In this document: positions 8,943-20,531 of the stretch, in pieces
How the letters are laid out: each line of letters begins with the position of its first letter
Position numbering within the stretch: position 1 is the first letter of the stretch
Source: Eremomyces bilateralis CBS 781.70
Lineage: Eukaryota; Ascomycota; Dothideomycetes; Eremomycetales; Eremomycetaceae
Assembly: GCF_010015585.1 (NCBI RefSeq)
Contig: NW_022985089.1
Coordinates: forward strand, 261,710 to 325,709
DNA: 64,000 nt
Direction: 5' to 3'
Notes under the pieces: generated by a model
What the model was told of the DNA's origin: nothing
Databases searched by the model: none
Seen by the model: the letters and a program-made list of their open reading frames with translations, nothing else
Translations under genes and position numbers: made by a program

Positions 8943-11900
8943 ATGTCAGAATCACCAGTCCATAAACAAGGGGAGGATGGCACTTCCGCAAAGAGCTCCG
9001 CAGTCGGTCCTAGCGATAATAAGGATTCTACTCCCGAAAGGTCGATACCATCTGGCGGTGCTATATCAGAGTCGAAGCCCGAGCTAGACGAGTTTGGCCT
9101 CCCTATTCGACCCAAAAAACCAAAACCCTCCCCGCCAGATTCCGACGAGGAGGATGCCTTTGAGGATGCTCCCGAAGCCCCCGGGCCGGACGAAGCTGGG
9201 AAGGGGCCTGAGACATCTCTGGACAAGATAGCTGAATCTGCAGCTGTACAGCCACAGGACTCGGAGGATAAGGGGAAGAACAAAGACATGGCCGAACCGG
9301 CCGCACAACCAATGAAAGAACCGGAAACCACGGATGAGGGCAAGAATAGCACCGCACAACCAATGAAGCAGCCGGAAGCAAAGGATGAGATCAAGAAGAA
9401 TACTGCACAATGCTCAAGCGATGTGCCAGAAACCAGGCCAGATGGTCCACACAAGCGTAATCTATCCGAGTCCATCCAGATCGAAGTCGACGCCGCTCGA
9501 GCCCGGAATAACAGCATCGCCAAATCCACCCATTCCAAATCCAACAGCGGCCAATTTGCGTCAGAATGGTCATACCAGCAAATGGTCACTCAAAACCAGA
9601 AGCCGGTGAAGGAGGAGGAGGAGGAGATGGATTGGGCGGAGATGCCAGCGTACGCTCCATTCGACATATACGACGATGATAACAAGCTCATTGCGCGGGA
9701 AAAGGAGGATTTGGACGAGGACGACGACCCCTATACTGGGTTGGGTGGCGCTGGTAGAGGATACACACGTGTGCAGCTGGACGAGGACGCTCAATCGGCC
9801 ACTAGCATGGATGACAACACTGCATACTTATTCAAAGACCAAGGCAAAGGCACAGCTCTGATGGATGAAGATGAAGATGTGAGGGATGCGATGTCACAGC
9901 TTCAGGCGACCAAGGAGCTCTTGACGGAAGGGCAGAAGATCGCGTATGTCAGCCTGGTCCGGTTGGCGATGGTAGACATGATCAAGGAAGTGGCAAGCCT
10001 GGAGAGAACGAGGAATTCGAAGAAGGCGGTGGACAAAGCGCACGACTCGATCACGAAATGGAGCCAGAAGATCAAGGTCCACCTCTATACGCATATGGAG
10101 ATCACTGCCGAAGAACAACTTATGATCGAGCAATTGGCGGAACACGGTGTCCAGCCGGGTGATCTAAGTCCTACGTTGATGCTCAATGCGAGGGTTAAGA
10201 ACCCGGTCGGTGAAAATGTCTCTTCTTCAGCCCGGAACTCGGTGGCCTTGTCCCGTCCCGCTTCCTCGACTACACTAGCTATAGAGGATCAAAGAACTCC
10301 TTCATTGGACAAGCTAGCACTTGAAAACGATCCCCCTACCGTTGGCACAGGTGCCGCTTCTTCGGGCCGAAATTCAACCGCTCTACCCCGTCCCGCCTCT
10401 CCGAGCAAGGAAGTCATGGAGGTTCAAAGGACTCCTTCACCGGACAAGCTGGCACCAGAAAACACACCCCGACCCAGCGTTGGCTCAGATCGGCCACCAT
10501 CCTACGATCCGCCACCATCCTATGACGAGCATGGCGAAACACTTGAAGAAGCTGTTCGAACTCCCTCACAACTCCCTCAGACCAAGGTCATCGACATCGA
10601 CATCCGGTGGACTGTCCTCTGTGACCTTTTCCTGGTTCTCATCTCCGACTCATCCTACGATGCCCGCTCCCGACAGCTGCTTGAAATCGTTGCGTCATAC
10701 TTAGACGTTCCATGGCAGGACATCTGTCGCTTCGAGAAGCGGGTTACCGATGCCTTGGAAATGCAGGAGCAGACCGACAAGGAGAACTGGAATGAAGAAG
10801 ACCACATGTCGAATAGAGAGAAACTCGCACGAAAACGACGGTATGTCATGATGGGACTGGCGACCGTTGGTGGCGGTCTGGTTATTGGACTATCGGCCGG
10901 TCTCCTCGCCCCTGTCATCGGCGCTGGACTTGCAGCGGGTTTCACTACGATTGGCGTGGCGGGTACTAGTGGCTTCCTCGCCGGAGCGGGTGGTGCTGCC
11001 ATTGTTACGACTACTGGTATCGTTACTGGGGGAAGCATAGGGCTCAGAGCATCAGATAAACGAACGGGGGCAGTGGAGACGTTCGAGTACAGGCCTCTCC
11101 ACAACAACAAACGAGTCAATTTGATCGTCACAGTCTCTGGGTGGATGACTGGCAAAGTCGATGACGTTCGTCTTCCATTCAGTACCGTCGACCCGATCAT
11201 GGGTGATATATACTCAGTGTTGTGGGAGCCGAAGATGCTGCAGAGTATGGGAGATACCATCAACATCTTAGCAACTGAGGTCAGTACACTACTTGCTCCC
11301 CTTAACCGCCTGCTAAATTCGATGTAGGCTCTCACTCAGGGCCTCCAACAAGTGTTGGGAGCAACCATCCTCGTTGCTTTGATGTCCGCAATCCAACTGC
11401 CTATCATCCTAACGAAGCTGTCATACCTAATCGACAACCCTTGGACGAATTCCCTCGCACGAGCCGATGCGGCTGGACTCATTTTTGCGGACTCGCTAAT
11501 CGATCGAAACTTGGGTGCCCGGCCCATTACTCTGGTTGGCTTCTCTCTCGGGTCCCGTCTGATTTTCACTGCCCTCAAGGAGCTGGCCAAAAAGGGCGCT
11601 TTCGGACTCGTGCAGAACGTGTACCTCTTCGGATCGCCCGTGGTCGCGAAGAAAGATGAGTATATCAAGGCAAGGTCGGTCGTGACAGGGCGTTTCGTGA
11701 ATGGTTATGTTGCAGGGGACTGGATTCTGGGTATGTTTCCGAAACGTTCGGATTTAACCCCTTCTGACCATTTTCGCTATAGGGTATCTCTTCCGCGCGA
11801 CGGGAGGCGGTATTGCCCGAGTCGCAGGTTTAGCTCCTGTCGAGATACCTGGAATAGAAAACATTGACGCCGGCCCGTTCGTCAATGGCCACATGGCCTA

Positions 11901-12645
11901 CCGACAGGCCATGCCTCGTCTATTGCGAGAAGTGGGCTGGAGTGTCGAAAGCGATGAATTCACCGAAATCGAAGACCCCGACCCCGAGAACCACTCAAAG
12001 CGCCAACGAGAGCTGATCAATGAAATCGAGGAGGCTCGGAAAGAGCTCGAGAAGAAGCCGGAAAAGAAGCGGTTCGGGCTCTTCAAGTCAAAGAAAATGG
12101 CGGAGAAGAAAGAGTGGGAAGTCTACGATGAGAAGACGAAGCCGGGCGGCGAAGAGAGCAACAGTGGCATTCTGTTCGATGTCGACGCCATCCGGAAGGA
12201 GGCTGCTGAATTGGCGGTCCAGGGCATGCAGGTCAAACAGCTAGAATCCACGCTGCCGCCGATGCAGTTAGATATAGCGGATATCACCCCTCGCGAGCTG
12301 GAGTCGACCTTGCCGCCGATGAAGCTGGACTTACATCCACCGCTCGACAGGACCCAGTCGACGCCCGCAGTCCTCCCCCAGGATTCCAAGAAGATGCCGG
12401 CAGATGATGGGCCAGAGAAGAGCGGTGCAGCGCCGCCTTTGGCGCGCAGTGTGACTCTGGATCCGGCATCGTCGAATGCCGGGGCTGGTTCGGCGAGTCA
12501 GGATCATTCACCGTCGAATTTGCAGGCTAATGGTTCGCCTAACTCCCGGACGCTGCAGCCGCCTGTTCCTATCGACCTCGGGCATAATGTGTGGGACAAC
12601 GATGAGTTTGGCGGCGAGCGAGAAGTCAAAATGACTTTCGAGTAA
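8943..12645 (+). CDS. DUF726 membrane-associated alpha/beta hydrolase-like protein (TMCO4/Mil1 family)
   Basis: Three exons (8943-11279, 11328-11730, 11783-12645; introns 48 and 52 nt) give 1200 residues. The first ~550 residues are acidic and low in complexity, with internal repeats. A Gly/Ala-rich hydrophobic stretch (about 634-705, e.g. GLVIGLSAGLLAPVIGAGLA) follows, then the DUF726 domain with VNLIVTVSGWM, VLWEP and the lipase-like elbow LVGFSLGSR (Ser852), and FGSPVV. The C-terminal ~300 residues are charged, then Pro/Ser-rich. Family members include human TMCO4 and yeast YFL034W (Mil1), which interacts with adaptor complexes; the substrate is unknown. The Gly-x-Ser-x-Gly elbow suggests hydrolase activity but this is inference. 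Each splice restores a continuous conserved domain (ILATE-ALTQGLQ; DWILG-YLFRATGGG). Confidence 0.88.
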
Positions 12646-12989
12646 TACACCTCCATTCAGAGGGCTATTGTCCGTTTTTGTTACATCATCTAGGGTGGTG
12701 GGTTCACGGCATTGGTTGGAGTTCCTCTATTATTAGTTTCAGCGACGTTGATTCGGATGACATCCGACGAGCGCCTTACTAGAGTGCTGTGGAGTTCATA
12801 TGGGGTTCAATTCTCGTCATCCGAAAGCCATAGGGATGGATGCATGGATGCTTCTACGGAGCGGCTAATGGAGTACCTTGGATTCTAGAATCATCGCGGG
12901 AGTCCAACATCGGACTCCGCAGGTTGCGATGTCGCCATGGGGCATCACTCTTTGTATGGTAGACTCACACGAGCCTCAAATGCGATACA
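12646..12989. other. Convergent intergenic spacer
   Basis: 344 bp between the 3' ends of the DUF726 gene and HIS5; it should hold both polyadenylation regions. I see no gene or repeat in it. Confidence 0.5.
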
Positions 12990-14368
12990 TTAAGCTACGA
13001 TCGCGTTCGCGTCTTGCTCTCTAGCCTCCTCGTCCGCCGCCCTCGTCGAATCGTGCCCCAATATAAGCCCCAACACGGTCCGTAATTCCTTCAAAAACCT
13101 ACTCACCTCCGCTTCCGTGCCCACCGTGATCCTTAAACAGCCCTCACATCCTGCCTCCTTCCCTCTAAACCTCACTACCACGCCTCGGTCCTCCGCCAAC
13201 CGCTCGTACACCTTCAACGCCACCTCATTACTCGGCTTCCCCCCTCTTCCATCGAGCATCTCCACCAATACGAAATTCGCGTTCAACCCCCCTCTGAACC
13301 GTCCCACCCCCTCAATTTTCGGCAACTCCTCCACCATCCGGTTCCTCTGCTTTACGATCATGTCCCTCAGCGCAGTCGACCTCGCGAGGTGCTTCTCCGT
13401 CAACGCCGCCCGCGCCAACGCGCTCGTCGGCGCCGAGATGTTATACGGTGCCTTGAGACTATTCAGCAGATTCGCGACCTCGGGCGCGCAGAACGCCGCG
13501 CCGATGCGGAGGCCCGCGAGGCCGAACGCCTTGGACATCGTCTGCATGACGACGAGGTTCGGGTGCGTCGGCACCGCGGGCGCGAACGAGCTGCCCGGCG
13601 CGGCAAAGTCCACGTACGCCTCGTCGACGATCAGCACGCCGTTCCACGATGGGTGCGCGAGGATCGCATCTACCGCGGCTTTCGGGATCACGGTCCCCGT
13701 CGGGTTGCCGGGGGAGCAGAGGTAGACGAGCTTGATGGACGGGTCGGCGGCGAGGGCGGCGCAGATGGCGGGGACGTCCGGGGCGAAGTCGTTGGTGGCT
13801 TGGAGTGGGACTTTGACGATGGAAACGTCGTTGACACAAGCGCTCACGCTGTACATGCCGTAGGTGGGCGGGCAGGTGAGGATCTTGTCACGGGCGGGGA
13901 CGCAGAAGCAGCGGATGAGGTTGTCGATGGCTTCGTCGGAGCCGACGCCGATGAAGAGGTGGTCGGGTCGGAGGGGCGTGGGGGATTGGGATTCGGCATT
14001 TCTTAGATCGCAGAGGAGCTGTTTTAATTCGGTCTGGTGGCTGCAATGGATGTGAATGACTGCGTTAGGTGGAGGGACGGGAGAGGATTACGGATCTGGG
14101 TATCGGTTCAGCCCTTGCAGATCGACTTCGAGTTCAAGGCCGGATGATTGAATCTCCTTTTGTTTTCCAAGCTCTTCAAGTGCCAGTCCGGGCCCATATG
14201 CGTTCTCGTTGGCATCTAATAGGATGTTGGTGCCATCATCTTTGTAGTCGCTGAGTCACGTCAGTTGAGGGCGGAAGATTTTGGATCCGCGGGTTCATAC
14301 TCTCGCGCACATCTATATGGCTGCAAGGCCAGGATATTTGGTCGAGCGCAAGTCTGTAAATCAAACAT
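12990..14368 (-). CDS. HIS5: Histidinol-phosphate aminotransferase
   Basis: Three exons (14368-14301, 14250-14092, 14040-12990; introns 50 and 51 nt) give 425 residues. The enzyme is PLP-dependent and converts imidazole-acetol phosphate to histidinol phosphate in histidine biosynthesis. Hallmarks are CARPNILALQPYRCAR at the start, LLDANENAYGP across the first join, LNRYPDP-HQTELKQLL across the second, VGSDEAID, YLCSPGNPTGT, VDEAYVDF and the cofactor lysine in TMSKAFGLAGLRIG (about Lys246). The start at 14368 was chosen because the homologous region begins there; a longer in-frame start upstream would add an unrelated peptide. Exon 3 is GC-rich compared with the first two. Confidence 0.95.
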
Positions 14369-14950
14369 TGTTCCGTCTTTCCCTGAACGTCTATAGCTAC
14401 GGAATATTTTCTGTTGGATGAATTGTTCGTCGAGAGCATTTCGATATTCTAATGCCAAGACCTGCCGACTTCGGGCAGCGCTGAGTCGGAGTCATCGATT
14501 CCACCGCCATATTTGTCAACAAACCTGGGAATATTATTCCTTCAAACCATTTTAAGAACCCGATAAATCCGATTGGCGTATTGCCACGAGCATAGGAACA
14601 ATAATTGTTACAATAGATCTTCATGGTAACAATGTCATTCTGTCATTGAGTTGACTGTAGCCTGCATATGCCCTATATACAAACAGGAACCCAGATCCGA
14701 GACCGTCTCCATCACGTCGTCTGCGCCATACGCAGTGTAAGACGTCTAAGACCCATCTAATCTCTACAGGGCACGAGTAACCAAGACCCATACAACTCCA
14801 TCTTTCATACATGACAGAATGAATACCAAAACAAACACCGCCAGAATGCTCCTCCCACCGGTATCCCGTCCAACCCATCTCCACAAAATGAAAATGCGTA
14901 GGCAAACAGACGTCGGCTTCGTCTCACGTACCCAGACTCCATCGCGTATC
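14369..14950. other. Intergenic (HIS5 promoter and kinesin 3' end)
   Basis: About 580 bp upstream of HIS5 and downstream of the kinesin stop. No gene, repeat or clear regulatory site stands out. Confidence 0.4.
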
Positions 14951-17900
14951 TCATCGATTGTTGAAGAACCAACTCCCTCGCTTCGCCCCCGATGGATCTT
15001 GGCCTTGCAGGCTCGAAATGACGGGGATCGGCGCGCTCGCATCGCCGCCGCCACGCAGCGGCTTCGCAATCTTCGAGCCGCTGAAGAACCCGCCCGCGTT
15101 CGTCGGCGAGCCGAGGCCGCGGGTCGAGCCTTGTTTCGCGGCCTCGAGGCGCTCTTTGACTGCGGAGAGTTGCACTTCGAATCTGGGGTCGGGAAGTTAG
15201 CACAGTAATTCTGCAATGGGGCGGACCGGATGAGAAGCGCAATCGGCACGTACTTATGGTTCGCCGCGGTGAGTTTCTCCTGACTATCCTGCAGCAAGTT
15301 TTCCAGGCTATGGATGCGCTCGGTGCGCGCGATCAGTTTCCGCTCCGCGATGGCGACTTCCTTCTTCAGCGCGCTGTTCTGCTCGATCAGCTGCCGCTGG
15401 ACGACGGTGAGTTGCTCGAGGTTGCGTTCGAGGAAGGCCATCTTCTTCTGCTGGGCGCGGTTGTTGGAGGTGCGGAGGACGTTGTTGTATTGCTCGCGGG
15501 TTTCGTCGAGGGAGATTTCGAGCTCGACGACCTAGTGGGATGATGTTAATCACAACGTTCAATCCTCGACATGGAGGGTGTGCTGGAGATGGTCGACTTA
15601 CCCGTTCGCATCGATTCTGTAGATCTCTCATCAAGCTCTTCTTCATCGCGTCGAACTCGGTGATCTGCTGTTGGATAGTCTTGCCGTTCACAGCCGATCC
15701 GTTCGCCGCGACGGCAAGTGCGCCCGACTTGATGCGCTCGTGCAAGACCTCCATCTCCGTCTTCATCTTCTGGTTCTCCTCCGCCTTCTTCTGCAGCTCC
15801 TCCTTGAGTTCCAGGGCGATTTCATGCTCGCCATTCTGTCGGTTGTCGTATGCATCCGCCAGGCGAGACTTGATCGCGTCCACGTCCTCGGCGCCGAGCT
15901 TGCCCTCAAGGACGTCCTCATACTCCTTCTGAAGCTTCCCAAGTCGCTCTTCTAGCGCATCGCGTCGAGCAAATTGCGCCTCATCCTGCTCCGAACGCTG
16001 TACCACCGAGAGCTCCGCCTGCCGCACAATGCCTTGCGTCTCCATCAATTTGTGCCGCAAGTCCTGCATCTCCTCCGGCGAGATCGCCTCGCCCGCCACG
16101 GCCATCTCCTGGAGCGCCTCCACCTGCTCGATGACATTCCGTATACTCCGCTCATTGTCGCTGAAGATCTCCCCGCCCAGGTCGAAGCTCGCCATCATCT
16201 GCGCCATGCGCTCCGCCTTCTTCTTCTCCTTTTCGTCGAGCACTGCGGTGGTTTCCTTCGCGTTCATCCGGGCGTCTAGCAGCTGCTGCTTGACTTCGTC
16301 GAGTTCGACGGTCAGCTCGGAGTTGGCTTCTTTGAGGCTGTCCATTGTAATCATGGCCTCCTTGGACTCGAAGTGGATCTTCTCCACCTGCATACGGAGC
16401 TCGTTAATCTCGCCGCCGAGCTTCTCATTGTCTTTCGTGGTGCGGGAGTCGTGCTGTCGGAGCAGCTGGAGCTCCTCTCTCGCTTCCTTCAGGCCCTTTT
16501 CTGCGTTCACGAGCGCGGATTCCTTCTCGGCGAGCTGATCTTGGAGCTCATTCTCCCGGCGGAGGAACTCTTCCCGTTCGTCTTTGTCGAGCGTGATCGG
16601 TGTGCCGGCCCTATCCAGGTCCAGCCTAGAGTCGGGCCTCGATGGCGTCTCGGGACGGGATTCTGTACTCCTGAGCCTCGACGGCGTAACAGGAGGCCTG
16701 GTGTCTGGCTTTCTTGCGGTTGCCATGTCGCGTGTTAACCCAGGTGTCCATCTCTCTCTTGGAACGCTCTCGCCGCTTCTCCACAGCTGCACTTCCGAGT
16801 CCAAGTCCTGGATGTAGGATTCGAAGCTCGTAACCTGGGTTTGCGCCTTTTTGAGAAGGGCTTTGAGTTCGGTGGGACTGAGTTCGGCGTTGACCTTGGC
16901 CTTGTTCTTGATTGCCTTTGCTCTGACGCCAAACCGTAGCGTGCTGACGGTTTCCGCGTCATTGTAGCTACTTGGAGAGCAGTTGATGATGAGGGTCGTC
17001 CGGGAGTTACCACCCAACGATTCTTGTAGGATACGGGTGAGCTTCGAGTCTCGATAGGGTATGTGTGTGGATTTTCCGTCCGTAAGATTATTAATCACCA
17101 TGCCCAGGGCGCTCAAACTCTTGTTGATCTTCTTGGCTTCTTCCAGCGTCTGTCCGCTGGCACCGGTTTTCCCAACCTTTTCACTCCCAGCAAGATCGAC
17201 CAGGAACAGCTGCCCACTCTTCATCGACCCGGTCTCGACGTTTTTCTGGGTGATGGTAATGACGAAGATGGAATGTGAACGCGACGATTCTTGGTTCATG
17301 TTCGTCGCCGCGACCGCGCGCGCTAGACCGCCCCGTCTCATGACCTCGTAGACCTCCGCGACGCTGGATACGTAGATCTCCAACAGCCCTTTGACATAGA
17401 CCCCGCGATTCTTCTCCTCGTGGATGGGTAGGTTGTCGTTATGCGGCTGCAGCAGGTCGCGGATCCGCTCCATGTAAATCTCCATGTAGCTTACCCGGAC
17501 CGTGTACTCGATGTTCCCAGGACTGGATAGGATGCTGGCGAAGACCTGTTCCACGATGCGGGGGATCACGCCCTTGCCTTCGTCGTCGTCGATGTCGGAG
17601 CCCATCATGGTGTACGATTTCCCCGCGCCGGTCTGCCCGTACGCAAACACGGTGCCGTTGTAGCCATTGAGGATGTCGTCGACGGTGGATCGGATGGAGT
17701 AATCGAAGATGTCGGATTGGCGGCATTTCATGTCGAAGACCCGGTCGAAGGTGAAGGCCCCGGAGGCCTCTTTGGACTACTCATGGTCAGCGTGTCGTAA
17801 CGTACCTTCTCCTAGGAAATATGCATACTTGGATACTACATGTGTCGTCGGAGGCGAATTCAACAATCGGTTCTCCTCCTGCAGTCACCTCGATCTTGTT

Positions 17901-18073
17901 CTGCGGGCGAAACCGCGCGACGACTGTATATCGACGCGGTTAGTATGCATATCAGACCCCTTAACTGGAGCCCTCCACGAACCTTTGATGCTGTTGGAGC
18001 TCCTGTAGCAAGTGCCATTAGCATACTGTAGTCTCCCGTTGACTTGCAAGAGGAACCCGAGAACTTACGCCAT
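14951..18073 (-). CDS. kinA: Conventional kinesin heavy chain (kinesin-1)
   Basis: Six exons (18073-18069, 18002-17983, 17923-17829, 17776-15602, 15531-15254, 15182-14951) give 934 residues, the expected length for fungal kinesin-1. It carries vesicles, mRNPs and dynein towards microtubule plus ends. The motor starts SNSIKVVARFRPQNK and has the P-loop GQTGAGKS (87-94), switch I NMNQESSRSH, switch II LVDLAGSE and HIPYRDSKLTRILQ. A neck and long coiled coil follow. The tail includes NLEQLTVVQRQLIEQNSALK and the IAK autoinhibition motif (SKIAKPLRG), then a short tail ending SWFFNNR. The first exon is only 5 nt (ATG plus GC) and the second 20 nt. They were accepted because the joined N-terminus MASSNSIKVVARF matches the family and all splice sites are canonical. 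Confidence 0.95.
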
Positions 18074-19184
18074 GGTGACCGCGAATCTTCAGGGTCCTTG
18101 TATCGCAGGCTGAAGCAACAACACACAACTATCCTCCGCTCCCCCTCAACAAATCTGTTTCTGTTCCTTGATGCTGACGGCAAACCCGAATCCAGAACAG
18201 CCAGGACACGTAAAGATCATGCACGTGGGGTAGCAGTATGCAATTATCCTGTCGTACACCCTCAAAAGCCAGTTACCCGGTTGGTCCGTGGTCGAATGTC
18301 GTCGGATGTAAATTGGTAAATATGTCGATGTCGTCCCGATCTACATCATCCCGCGCACGCAGCGCCGACCATGAAATTGTAGATCTCGTGTATCAGGAGG
18401 AGATGGTTTGGGAGCGAGTGTAAGTTAGTCACCATGAAAACAAGGCATGTCAACTTGTCAAAGTGGAGGTATTCCTTTTGCCAGCAACTAATGTTGACAC
18501 CCTGGCCGGCAGCTCTGACCCGCGCTGAGGGACGTGTTTTGCAAGGGCTGGTGAAACCGTGAAAGGTTGATGGAGGGGTTATGAATATCAATGTGTTGGA
18601 TTTACCCAGTGGAAGAAGTAAAATGCCTTTGAACGTGATTCTATTATTCCTAGTGTCTGAAAAATGAAGTGTTATCATTTCTACATAAAGGATCCCATGC
18701 TTTTACTTCGTTACTAGGATTCACCCATTATGGGTAACCGCCTTGTTCATACAGCATTGATGCAAAGGAGATGCAAAGGAAATTAATGTAGTCGCACGTC
18801 CACTCATTCATGATCATATATTCATTTCCTAATGGACTGATCCTAGTCTATATGAGCAATTCGAATGGTCATTCCGCCTTTCCATATCATAACCAAAACC
18901 CCTATAAGCGAGAAGTAGTCAAAAGCCCCCCCTTGTCCGGACCTGCCATCCCAAATCACGGACGGAACACCGAGATAAACCAGACGCCATGCTTGCTCTT
19001 GCAGAACCAGGGTGCGGGCAATGGAACGGGGTATGAACGATGGAGCTGATGGTGAAGATCATCCAGACCGAAGAAGACTCGCGGATCGTCCGGACGTCTC
19101 CTCGTAACCAAGGGATGTTCACGTCGGATATCGGGATGATGGATCTATGCATAGTGCGCGCTGCAAACTCGAGGAGGGCGGCGT
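18074..19184. other. Intergenic (kinesin promoter, RAD6 3' end)
   Basis: About 1.1 kb. The kinesin promoter lies on the low-coordinate side. Open frames here are short and lack domain features on both strands. No RNA gene or repeat was seen. Confidence 0.4.
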
Positions 19185-19859
19185 TCAATCCTCCCAACTC
19201 TTCTCCACCGTCTCCCGCACCCGCTTCGTGTACTCCCTCCGATTATCTTTATACAGATTCGACGCCTCGACGTTCGCCGGCGACGACGTATTCGGATCAT
19301 TCAGTAGACTGCCCATCATGCGTTAGCCAGCCCTCTCCATCGTCCGGTCTCTCTCAAAAGGAACCACCCACCTCTGAATACTCGTCAAGATCGCCGCCAC
19401 ATCGTACGTCGGGCTCCACCGGTTCTGCAGAATGTCCAAGCACAGCTCCCCTGACGCGTACACGTTCGGGTGGAACATCTGGCTGACGAACTTCACCTGC
19501 GGCGGCTTGTTGGGGTACTGCTCCTCGAACTGGAGGACCAGCTTGAAGGTGCCGTCTTCAAAGGGCGTGTCGCCGGGGCCGATGATCACGGCGTTCCTAG
19601 AGGGCGGTGTCAGTGCTGTGAGGACGTTGGGGGGGTTGATGGTGGGAGTGGACGGACCAGATCATGACGTTGTCGGAGACGGGGGAGGCGGAGATGCCGG
19701 CGGGGGGGTCGGTTTGGATACGCTGGAGGAGGGGAGGTTAGCTTTCGATCGGAGAGGATGGGGTGGTGGGACGGAGATATGATGCTCGAGTAAGAAGACA
19801 TCTTGGAGTCGACGGACTTTGAAATCGCGCATCAAGCGACGACGCGCGATGGTAGACAT
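19185..19859 (-). CDS. RAD6: Ubiquitin-conjugating enzyme E2, RAD6/UBC2
   Basis: Four exons (19859-19818, 19722-19658, 19596-19372, 19308-19185) give 151 residues, the standard length of fungal Rad6 without the yeast acidic tail. Rad6 works with Rad18 to ubiquitinate PCNA in damage tolerance, with Bre1 on histone H2B and with Ubr1 in N-degron turnover. The protein begins [19 protein letters not shown], has [17 protein letters not shown], the HPN motif in [10 protein letters not shown], the active cysteine Cys88 in [12 protein letters not shown], and ends [12 protein letters not shown]. Introns 1 and 2 both use the donor GTCCGT, less common than GTAAGT or GTATGT, but the joins are fixed by strong conservation. 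Confidence 0.95.
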
Positions 19860-20531
19860 GGTGTCGATGGTACTTGCTGCTGCAGATAAATGAGATAACT
19901 GGTGGTTTGCGTCTCGGGTGGTGAGGGGTTTGAGGTTCGACTAAGGTAGGGGATTGGATGAGATCGACGCGAGGAAGTAGATGGGTGGACGAGGTGTGGA
20001 TTGATGTTAATAAGTTGGGTTCACTTATGTCTGGTGATGGGCTGGTGGAGGAGGAGGGAACATGGACTGGAGGTTTCGACGCCGATCTGTAGACGTGACT
20101 GGCTGCTGCTCCACCTCAGCGTCATGCGAGATATTTCCGAATCATGTTATGAATATTTCCTGATTGATATGGGCACTTCATTAATGACGAGAATTTCATG
20201 TCTTCGGATTTAACGCATTATGGTGTGTGGCAGTTCAAGGTTGACGTAATATGTATCACTGTCGGAGATCCCTTCACATTCTATCTCACTCGGACTCCTA
20301 TGGAGAAACGAACACCGACCATATGAGAGTAGATATATCTCAGTTCATTATCATGCAATAAAGGTACGAACACTGGGGTATGCTAATAACGGTCCGATTC
20401 ATCCATCCCGATGCCTTTAATGCTATAGATTGTCAATGACTCCGCGCCCGTCTTCCTGATCCACCCCCAACGCCAGACGATCAAGAGAAGGTGCAGGTCC
20501 CAGTCTACCTGCCATCATCGCATCCGGACCG
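19860..20531. other. Intergenic (RAD6 promoter, CK2 alpha 3' end)
   Basis: About 670 bp. It must contain the RAD6 promoter next to 19860. I see no gene, repeat or RNA in it. Confidence 0.4.

Noticed and set aside
12800-12830. B-box-like word GGGTTCAATTCTC suggesting a tRNA gene
   Set aside because: No matching A-box or acceptor stem was found on either side.
13117-14006. Plus-strand frames across HIS5
   Set aside because: Arg/Gly/Ala-rich antisense shadows of the aminotransferase.
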